From: Mastigamoeba balamuthi | Taxonomy: Eukaryota; Evosea; Mastigamoebida; Mastigamoebidae | Assembly: GCA_902651635.1 (NCBI GenBank) | Contig: CACRSC010000030.1 | Span: 514,344-578,343 of the forward strand | Length of the DNA stretch: 64,000 nucleotides | Direction: 5' to 3' | In this document: positions 55,400 through 64,000 of the stretch, one piece after another | Position numbering within the stretch: the first letter of the stretch is position 1 | How the letters are laid out: every line of letters starts with the position of its first letter | The notes under the pieces: generated by a model | Told to the model about the DNA's origin: nothing | Seen by the model: the letters and a program-made list of their open reading frames with translations, nothing else | The model's database searches: none | Translations under genes and position numbers: made by a program

Positions 55400-57600
55400 A
55401 ACAAAGTGATTTTTATTTAGACTTTGTGTCAGTGTGAATCAGAGTGTGATGTGAGCCATTCTGATGCAGTGATGGTGTGGTATGCAATCGAGGGCAGAGA
55501 AAGAGGCACTTAATTAATTTCAGTAATAGGATAAAGTTAAACATAATCTTTGCTAAGGTATTCATGTGCAGGTGGGAGTGTTTATCGCCAGTGATAGAAA
55601 ATATCTAGATATTTTAGATATTGCTGAAATATCTAAAGAATTGGTTATCATTAATGGTTTGAGCAATGCTGTTCAGTCTTTGTTAATGCTAAACTGTTTA
55701 ATCACTAGTGATAACAATAGGCTGATTGTTGAATCTCAGGCGATAGCAGTTGGAGACAACCAGATGAAGAAGGGGAAGAAGGGAGAGTCCTTCTTCACAA
55801 TTGAGGCAGAATGAAAGAAGGAAGCCTCAAAGAAGAAGAAGAAGGAAAAGAAAAAAAAGTGCGATGAGCAGGTGAAGGAAGTGCACAAGAGCATCGAGCA
55901 AAGCCACTTAGCTGTGATAGAGGCAGAGAACAACCTTAACCAATGACTACTTCCACTTCTCTTCTCTGATGCCATAACTGGTAATGTCATAAAGTCATAT
56001 ATCGTCTTAACACTGCTTCTTAAAGAAACCAAGGGGGCAATCGACACAAAGGGAGAGATCATTCAGCCAAAGCTGTTTGGCATCACACCAACCCTGAGTG
56101 TACTGTTGATAACAGTCTTCTACCAAGTCGGACACATTCCTGCAATTCTGAAGGGTGGGGCTTCCACATGGGGGATTGTCTGCTGGATCCATATCAACAA
56201 CGGTCAGTACCCATTTTCTCATTTTCCAGAATTTGATAAATTCACGTTTTTCCATTGATTTTCGCATTTCAGCTCATTTTTCGTGTTCAAAACACGTTTT
56301 TCTACCGTAATTTATACTACTTTTGTGAAATTTTGACCATAGCAAAAACTGGGGTTTGCAAAGGGGTACTTAGAGATGCAGACTCCTTGTGAGTGGCCAT
56401 GCTCGCCAAACAAATCAAGTCCCGTGGCTGGATGAGGTTTGCTGGGTGGGTAGTAGTTCTGGAGAAGGGGGGCCCCAGACAAGAAGAATGTCTCCCATAT
56501 CTGCAGCACAGCTGTTGCTTACACCCAGGGACCCAGAGAGGCCGTCAATTTCACTGTACCACCATTTGATAAGGTGTGATACATGTGTCTGAATGGTAAC
56601 ACATGGCATCTCGTTGCTTCTCACCTGGACATGTAGGGTTTTATCACTGGCGATCAATCTAATGTGTATAGGAAAGAGATAATGAGCAAGGCTGTAGTCA
56701 TGGAGATTGTGATGGCTGACATTGTTCTCACTGACAACCAGATCCTTGCACTATGGTGTGGACTTCAGACTACCGTGCACATGTATTCCTCCCATTCCTC
56801 ACCCTGCGGAGGGTATGCTACCTGTTGTTTCCTTGATTCACCAACTTCTTAGTGCTGGTCTTTCTGGCTCCTCCAGTAGGAACCCGGACTGGACCTGACC
56901 CAGGGTCATCTCTCCTGACAGCACCCCAGGAAGTTGTGCTTTGTGAGGAAGCTCTTCACATGAAGGAGGAAGCACATCGTCTTCATCTTGGGAAAGCAAT
57001 GGCTGAGCTCTGTCCTCCTGTTCGTTTGACACCAGCAAAGGAACCCAGGAAGAAAGGTGCCAATTTTTCTTTGTTCCTTCTTTGTTCCTTTTAACAATTC
57101 AACAGAGAGCACGTCAGCTACGCAGGTACAGGCTCCCATGAAACCACTTGAGTGCAACAAGGGGCAGAAAGAAGAAAACAGCTGAGTCCGAGGAAGAAGA
57201 GGAAGCAGACCAGGCACCAGACAAGGTGCTCTCTTCTGTCTCCAAGAAGAGAAAGACAAAATAGAGTTACAGTTTCATTCTCAGTCTTACTTAAATCTGG
57301 TTCACTCTGTTCAGAGTTATTGAAACATGTTCTTTCTGTGTTTCCTCTTCGTGTTTCTCTTAACTTCTTTTGGATTTCTTTCTTCAATTGCTGGCAATTG
57401 CACATTTTATTTTGGATCTTTCTTTCTTGAATGTTGTCAACTTAATACTGCTCAGTTCTCTTTCCCTTCTTCTTTTTTGGCGCTTTTCTTTTTTTATCCT
57501 AAAGTTTTATGTTTCCCATCTCTTTTTCGTTACTTTTTGCTTTTTTCCGATTTTCATTTTTAACTTTTGACAGTTTTTCAAATTCGTTTTAACCTCTGTT
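55400..57600 (+). mobile_element. Unclassified element, copy 2 (right end only)
   Basis: It starts with AAAGTGATTTTTATTTAGACTTTGTGTCAGTG, shared with copies 1 and 3, and ends with the TIR sequence TTCAAATTCGTTTTAACCTCTGTTT. No left TIR is visible. Coding segments on plus: ELVIINGLSNAVQSLLMLNC, a Lys-rich run broken by one stop, IIQPKLFGITPTLSVLLITV (open here), RKEIMSKAVVMEIVMADIVL, and the C-terminal exon GTRTGPDPGSSLLTAPQEVV. The segment matching FAVWVVVL of copy 3 is frameshifted. Pseudogenised. Confidence 0.78.
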
Positions 57601-57790
57601 TATGCAGCCTTCACTACATGCCACAAAAGTACTTGATGTATAGCAGTATGTAGTGACATCATGTGTAGTGATGCATAGCAATGGCCATGTAGTGACACAT
57701 AGTGAAGGCTGCATAGTGGCACATAGTTCATTCATTGCACTGTGTACTGCTGTGCAAGGGTCTGCTACGTGCTGCTACACTGCTTGACAT
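57601..57790. repeat. TAGCAG inverted-satellite cluster 5
   Basis: GTAGTGATGCATAGCAATGG, CACATAGTGAAGGCTGCATAG and TCTGCTACGTGCTGCTACAC. It separates element copies 2 and 3. Confidence 0.72.
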
Positions 57791-57954
57791 GAACCTGTAC
57801 ATTCTGGGGGTACTTCACCTTTCTGATAAGAAATCAATAACCAGATACTTGTCAGTGCTTTGCCATTGATCCATCCAGCCAAAATGTTGTCTTACCACTT
57901 GTATAGATTTTGCACAGGAAAATCTGCTAAGAGATTGGAGAGATGTATGGTTTG

Positions 57955-60470
57955 TAACAATAAAGTGATTTTTATTTAGACTTTGTGTCAGTGAGAATCA
58001 GAGTATGATGTGAGCCATTCTGATGCAGTGATGGTGTGGTATGCAATCAGCAGCAGAGAAAGAGACACTTCATTTTTTTCAGTAATAGGATAAAGTTAAC
58101 ATAATCTTTTCTAAGGTATTCATGTGCAGGTGGTAGTGTTTATCACCGGCAATAGAAGTTGAAGAAATATCTAGATATATTTAGATATTGCTGAAATATC
58201 TGAAGATATTTCAAATAGATTCATTATTATAACTCATCTGCTAAGTAGCAGGTGGACTTCACTCACAGAGAAAGACTTATAAAATGAATAATATCTTTAA
58301 AATATCTTATGTGTGACGTAAACGTGACGTCATCACAAAATATCTTTGTTGCTTAGATTTATTGCTGGCGATAAACATCTTTGTGAGAGACTGATATAAG
58401 TTATCGCCAGCAATAAGATGCTTGTTATTATTCACAAATAGTTTTTGATCTTACTGTAGCTTTATGTCTGCATACTTTATTGCCAGTGATATAGAATTAG
58501 TGATCATTAATGGTTTAAGCAATGCTGTCCAGTCTTTGTTAATGCTAAACTGTTTAATCACCAGCGATAACAATAGGCTGATTGTTGAATCTCAGGCAAT
58601 AGCAGTCAAAGACAACCAGATGAAGAAGGAGAAGAAGAAGGAAGAGTTCTTCTTCATAATTGAGACAGAACAAAAGAAGGAAGCCTCAGAGAAGAAGAAG
58701 AAGAAAGGAAAAAAGGTGTGTGATAAGCAGGTGAAGGAAGTGCGCAAGAGCATCGAGCAATGCTGCTTAGCTGTGATGAAGGTGAAGAACAACTTCAATC
58801 AATAACTACTTCCACTTCTCTTCCCTGATGCCATAACTGGTAATGTCATAAAGTCATATATTGATATAACACTGCTTCTTAAAGAAACCAAGAAGGCAAT
58901 CAACACAAAGGGAGAGATCATTCAGCCAAAGCTGTTTGGCATCACACCAACCCTGAGTGTACTGCCGATAACAGTCTTCTACCAAGTTAGAGACATCCCT
59001 GTAATTCTGAAGGGTGGGGCTTCCACATGAGGGATTGTTCACTGGGACCACATCAAAAATGATAAGTACCTGTTTTCTCATTTTTCCAGAATTTGATAAA
59101 TTCACGTTTTTCCATTGATTTTCGCATTTTCAGCTCATTGTTCGTGTTTAAAACACGTTTTTCTACCGTAATTTATACTACTTTTGTGAAACTTGACCAT
59201 AGCAAAAACTGGGGTTTGCAAAGGGGTACTTAGAGATGCAGACTCCTTGTGAGTGGCCATGCTCACTGAAAAATCAAGTCCCGTGGCTGGATGAGATTTG
59301 CTGTATGGGTAGTTGTTCTGAAGAAGAGGGCTCCAGACAAGAAGAACGTCTCTCGTATCTGCAGCGTGGCTGTAACTTACACCCAGGAACCCAAAGAGGC
59401 CATCAATTTCACTGTACCACCATTTGATGAGGTGCAGTACATGTGCCTGGATGGCAACACATGGTGTCTCATTGCTTCTCGCCTGAACATGTAGGGTTTT
59501 ATTACTGGCAATCAATCTAATATGTGTGTAGAAGAAAGATAATGAGTGAGACTGTAGTCATGGAGATTGTGATGGTTGATGTTGTTCTCACTGACAACCA
59601 GATCCTTGCACTGTCACGTGGACTTCAGGCTACTGTGCAGTATTCCTCTCATTTCTCACCCTGTAGAGGGTATGCTACCTGTTGTTTCCTTGATTTACCA
59701 ACTTCTTGGTGCTGGTCTTTCTGACTCCTCCAGTAGGAACCCGAACTGGACCTGACCCAGGGTCATCTCCCCTGGCAGCACCCCAGAAAGTAGTGCTTCG
59801 TAAGGAAGCTCTCCACATGAAGCACATCGTCTTCGTCTTGGAAAAGCAATGGCTGAGCTCTGTCCTCCTGTTCATTCAACATCAGCAGAGGAACCCAGAG
59901 AGAAAGATGCCAATTTTTCTTTGTTTCTTCTTTGTTCCTTTTAACAATTCAACAGAGAGCACGTCAGCTATGCAGGTACAGGCTCCCATGAAACCACTTG
60001 AGTGCAACAAGGGGCAGAAAGAAGAAAACAGCCAAGTCCGAGGAAGAAGAGGAAGCAGACCAGGCACCGGACAAGGTGCTCTCTCCTGACTTCAAGAAGA
60101 GAAAGACAAAATAGAGTTACAGTTTCATTCTCAGTCTCACTTAAATCTAGTTCACTCTGTTCAGAGTTATTGAAACATGTTCTTTCATTGGTTTTATGTT
60201 TCCTTATCATTTTTCTCATAACTTCTTTTGGATTTCTTTCTTCAATCACCGGCGATTGAGCAATATATGACTAAGCGTTTTATTTTGGTTCTTTCTTTCT
60301 TGAATGTTGTCAACTTGAAACTGCTCAGTCCTTTTTCCCTTCTTCTTTTTTGGTGCTTTTCTTTTTTATACGTTTTCCATCTCTTTTTCATTACTTTTTG
60401 CTTTTTTCCGATTTTTTCATTTTCAAATTTTTAACAGTTTTTCAAATTCGTTTTAACCTCTGTTTGTAGT
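57955..60470 (+). mobile_element. Unclassified element, copy 3 (right end only)
   Basis: Collinear with copy 2 from AAAGTGATTTTTATTTAGAC to the TIR end TTCAAATTCGTTTTAACCTCTGTTT. It keeps open a 113-codon Lys/Glu-rich frame (58464-58805: NGLSNAVQSLLMLNCLITSD...EASEKKKKKGKK) and a frame at about 59291-59494 (FAVWVVVLKKRAPDKKNVSR, INFTVPPFDEVQYMCLDGNT), but has a TGA in the segment that is open in copy 2 (GGAST-stop). It contains about 300 bp absent from copy 2 with extra TTATYGCYRGCRATAA palindromes. Confidence 0.78.
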
Positions 60471-61715
60471 AATGATAGGTCCTGTGCAGCTCTTGGTCCT
60501 CTGGGCCTTGTTCTTCTTCTTCTTGCTCTCTGCCACGAAAGCTGGTGCTCTGGGCTTTAGGCTTAGGGTGGCTCGTTTTGTGAAGAAAAGACACACAAAT
60601 AACATCATTGGAATTACTGCTAGAAACGGCAGCAAAATGAATTTCCCTTTGTCAACAGAATTTCCGACTGACATTCCGTCAAATGGAAAAAAGGACAAAA
60701 GGAGCTTCGATCTTGTGAGACTGTGATCGAAGCTGATCTTTATCATGTACTAATCCATGAGCTTTTCCCCATCATTGGAAAGCTCCAGTGCGGCGATCAA
60801 CAGGAACTGCAGCAGGTCGTGAATGGTCATGTAGTTGATGGTCGGCTTCGAGCTTCCATGCAGAAGCTCCAGGGGATCGGACTTTAATGCAAGGAAGGTC
60901 GACTTGAGCAATGACATGAACTTATCACGAGCCTTGCTCAAGAGGAAGTTGACGACGAGGTTGTAGTGTATATGTCATTCAGGGGTCTGTGCCCACACAT
61001 GTTCTCCCATTGGGATCAGGGGAATGACTCCTGTCGGGAACCAGTGAGGTGCCATCTAGGACTAAGTTCTGTGGGGGCAGAAATGGCAGCATCATCAGAA
61101 ACTCGTAGTCGCATGGAAAAATGGCAGCAACCATGCACACTATGACAATAGACTGTGAGTGATGTCATATGAATGATTATGATAAGTACCAAGCGGATTG
61201 AGTTTCGGTATGTAGTCCCTCAGGTCGTCAGGGAACTGCAGTGCACTCATGTCGACGAGCATGTTGGGATCAAAGGACTTGTACAGCCCATAACACTGCT
61301 TCCAGCAGTCTCGTATGAAGAAGTTCATGCAGTAGCAATCCATGGACCTGAAGAACTCCAAAGACACCTCTTTGTAAACCTGCAGGAATCAAAACAGAGC
61401 AGCAGTCAATACTGATGTACAGTGCTGCAGCTGTACCTTGACAGTATAGACAAGCTCGTTCCAGTTAACCATGACTGGTTTCTCAGACAAGATGAAGTAC
61501 CTGTCCATGGTCTTCGACACAGCATTGATCTCTGATTCCTTGGTCAGCTTGCCCCACATAATGGCTGCTGTCACTGGCCCCATCTGGAGTTCGAAGTCCG
61601 AGGCAGGGCAGTTGACATAGTCTGACAACCACCCTTTGCTCACAGCATTCTTCAGGACCCTGAGCTGTGTATTTGGGTTGCAGTCTCGCAAGAGGCCTGG
61701 GTTCGAATCCAATCA
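60453..61715 (-). pseudogene. Unknown multi-exon gene or relic
   Basis: Minus-strand segments read like real protein: NTQLRVLKNAVSKGWLSDYV, ITWGKLTKES-type sequence (IMWGKLTKESEINAVSKTMD), KPVMVNWNELVYTVK, then an intron GTACAGCTGC...TCCTGCAG at about 61383-61437, then VYKEVSLEFFRSMDCYCMNF, FDPNMLVDMSALQFPDDLRD. Further down come KSDPLELLHGSSKPTINYMT (60750-60941) and KKKKNKAQRTKSCTGPIITT (about 60475-60535). That last piece resembles the N terminus of the gene at 52775. Exon order and integrity are uncertain. No family recognised. Confidence 0.4.
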
Positions 61716-61889
61716 GATTCATTATTCCTTAATAAAGATCGAATGTTTGGCGGCATTATTTCAGATAGATCAAAAACCCAGATTTTTCACAGATGCATGT
61801 ATATGTGCATGTGCGAAAAAATGACCTTTTTGGGAGGGTTCGAAAAGTAAGTGAATTTCAATAGGTAAAAAGGATAGCAAAATTCCTTA

Positions 61890-62450
61890 GATTTTTACGT
61901 GGATAAGCTCTATGCTAATGCTGTTCTTTTTCCAATCGCAGAAGATGATCCTGAGGATGATCACTTCTGTGTTATCAATGAGAAGGAGAATGTCATATCC
62001 CTCCAAGCCCCTGCCCCTTTCCCAGCATCCAAAGAAGAAGAAGAATGTCAGTACTGGTCTCACTGAGAAGCTGTCTTTCAGCATGTCTCTCAGCCAGATC
62101 AACACCCAGTACAAGTTTGATGAGATCACCAACATCTTCTTTAGGAACATCGTTGAAATGTGTTCGAGCATGGCATCAGCATCAGGTCATGGCGCAGTAG
62201 CACATGGCTGCCAAAATACACAGGTACTCCATCATGTTCGAGTAGAAGGTCCCTGTCATCCACTTCAGATCCAGAACCAATGTCTCGTACCTTCAGCTCG
62301 ACCACAACCATCACATCATTTTTATCCTCTTTATTCTTGTCATAGAGTACTTTCACTTCCAGCTTTCTGCCATTAGTAATGATAGCTGCCTTCTCAACCT
62401 TCTGGAGAATGCTCTGCCTCGGCTTCATCCGCATTATCATCAATCACTCC
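61890..62450. pseudogene. Overlapping protein-like relics on both strands
   Basis: On minus, 62141-62443 reads KVEKAAIITNGRKLEVKVLY, ELKVRDIGSGSEVDDRDLLL, DGVPVYFGSHVLLRH, open for about 100 codons. On plus, 61935-62200 reads EDDPEDDHFCVINEKENVIS and, one frame off, LTEKLSFSMSLSQINTQYKF, DEITNIFFRNIVEM. I cannot tell which is coding; both may be remnants of nested insertions. Confidence 0.35.
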
Positions 62451-64000
62451 AGATATATTCCTTTCATTCTTCTCTCCTTTTTTCCATTCATTTCATGCAG
62501 TGATGTTCCCTTCATCATATACTTTGGCAAGACCATCAACGACATCACCATGCCTGCTTACCAGGAGACATGAATTGACCAGCTTGTCCACATTTCTCAT
62601 CTCAGGTGCGTATTTCCTCTTCCTTTTTCCTCTGGTATTCACTTCGATTTATGATCTATAACTCTGCTGGCAATCAGTGTAAGTCCCTCTTAATCCATTC
62701 AGAGCTCTACATTATCCCTTTGCAAGTGCTCCTTCCTTAGTCATACTTGTGTAAGAATTACTTCTTCACCAATTTCATCAATGTCTTTAACTTCATCAAC
62801 CCCTCTGTTCTCACTCATATCATCAACCCCCATGCTTCTGGAAGGAACTCTCCAACAAGTCCTTCAAGAGTATGTTTTTCCTCCTGTTTTATTCTTACAA
62901 ATTCCCCTACAGGATTCCTCAATTATCGTACTAAGAGGCTCTCCAAGTCCTCCATCAGGATACCCCTCCAACAAGGACTTATTGCCACTGTTATTGCCAC
63001 TGTTCTTGCTTCCTTCCTCTTAGCACCTCCGGCAACCTCTTCATTACCATCTCGTTGCCCTCCATCAGAGCGGCAGAGTCTTCAGACCATCCTGAACTGC
63101 TTCTCAACGCCTCTAGTTCTGTCCCCCCTACTGACCCCCTTGCCTTTAAAAGCCTGTGAACTGTCTTCATCTCCCTCTTCATGTTCATTCAGGTCGTCTC
63201 TGTATTTGAGATCACCATCATCACCAACATCATTCAGTGAAGGATACTGCTCTTTTTCAAGCTCTTTTTCTTCCCTAAATTACAGATGAATTCCCCATGT
63301 CCAATGCCGACTTTGGCCTCCTGTTCTCTGGCCTGTCCGAGGGTCTGTGGTATCAGCTACTGATTCTAAGCCCTCCTGCCTCTTCTTCCTCTTCCTCTGC
63401 TACCAGGCATGCTCTTTTCCCCCACCTGTAAACCTGCCCAGAAGTGCAGAAGGAGGTGTTCCTTCTTGCCTCCTTTTGCATTCTGTTTACTCTCCTTGGT
63501 TTTCAGCTGCTCTTTCAGCTTTTCCAAAGAAGCAAATAAACCTCTCTTTGACTCTCTTTGTGGATCTGCCTCTAAATTGCCTCTTTTTCACCCCATTTAT
63601 ACTGTATTAATATCTCTTCATTTCGATGTGTATTTGTTGTGTTTCTTTTGAAACTAAATCTGTGTTCTTTCTGGTCTTAATTGGTGCATTACTTCCGCTA
63701 AATTGTCTGAAATTCTCATTTTTAAACCTCTTAATACATAAAAAATGTACTCTTTTTCTGAGTATATTGTTTCATTTTCCGAAATCACTCCTATAATAAT
63801 CATCTCTTTTTTACTATTTTTCGCCACTGCGTTTCATTGTTTTCCTCTTTTTGCTCCAAAAATCTGCTTTTTTCATTAGTTTTTCCAATCTGATTCATGG
63901 GGAAATGCCCTTTTCCTCCCACAGGAATATTGTGCATTATGCGCAACTGCACTACATGTGCATCATGTGCAGCATGCGATGAAATAATAGAGTGATAACT
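62451..64000. other. AT-rich region with short exon-like pieces, no gene resolved
   Basis: Pyrimidine-rich tracts ending in CAG precede short open pieces (after 62500: DVPFIIYFGKTINDITMPAY; near 62920: FLNYRTKRLSKSSIRIPLQQ). Stops and frame changes prevent a model. The last 400 bases show nothing recognisable except a short CACATGATGCACATG-like repeat at the very end. Confidence 0.35.

Noticed and set aside
56007-56267. Minus-strand Cys-rich frame conserved in element copies 2 and 3 (also 58854-59105)
   Set aside because: The plus strand of the same segment reads as a better protein (IIQPKLFGITPTLSVLL) and fits the element's gene direction; the antisense frame is probably passive.
49680-57790. 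TAGCAG clusters considered as a CRISPR array
   Set aside because: Units are degenerate and occur in both orientations without unique spacers of constant length, and the genome is eukaryotic.
61680-61720. tRNA-like B box (GGGTTCGAATCC) near 61699
   Set aside because: No matching A box, acceptor or anticodon stem can be folded around it.

Overview
This is nuclear DNA from a eukaryotic microbe. The evidence is spliceosomal GT-AG introns in nearly every gene, eukaryotic RPL31, a P4 flippase, a fused PAICS, a MER3-type meiotic helicase, a receptor-like TKL kinase and dispersed tRNA genes. The first ~46 kb is GC-rich and gene-dense, with short introns and many triplet (polyQ, polyA, polyC) tracts. 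LRR-TKL receptor kinases, metacaspase-like proteins and an SLC35F-type transporter would suit an amoebozoan or another free-living protist, but I cannot name the species.

Layout of the GC-rich part (1-46 kb): 3' end of a P4-ATPase (+); tRNA-Ala(GGC); LRR-TM-MSP-like-TKL receptor kinase (-); tRNA-Phe (-); RPL31 (+); alpha2delta-like VWA membrane protein (-); HFM1/MER3 helicase (-, interrupted by an N gap); a small predicted tail-anchored protein (-); a glycine-zipper protein (+); a KANSL2-like C3HC3H zinc protein (-) divergent from an unknown gene (+); a second identical tRNA-Ala(GGC); a degenerate eEF2 paralogue (+) damaged by an apparent false tandem duplication around a single N; PAICS (-); tRNA-Gly; a 2-kb AT-rich insert directly behind the tRNA; an SLC35F-type transporter (+).

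The most interesting locus is 29.9-45.8 kb. Two giant paralogous proteins (about 1,890 and 2,068 aa), encoded on opposite strands around an unrelated unknown gene, share an architecture I do not recognise: an N-terminal C2-like segment; a metacaspase-like C14 p20 with intact His/Cys dyad; an ~850-aa helical insertion; the C14 p10 half; and a C-terminal domain resembling bacterial gluzincin metalloproteases in which HExxH has become HTxxY. Three introns match in place and phase.

From ~46 kb to the end the composition becomes AT-rich and the sequence is a transposon graveyard: a LINE-type relic, two Tc1/mariner relics, clusters of a TAGCAG-type inverted satellite, and three copies of an unclassified element (one complete with 108-bp terminal inverted repeats) encoding a Lys/Glu-rich multi-exon protein. 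A separate seven-exon unknown gene lies between satellite clusters. Junctions quoted to the base were derived by hand from GT-AG sites, reading frame and family alignment.
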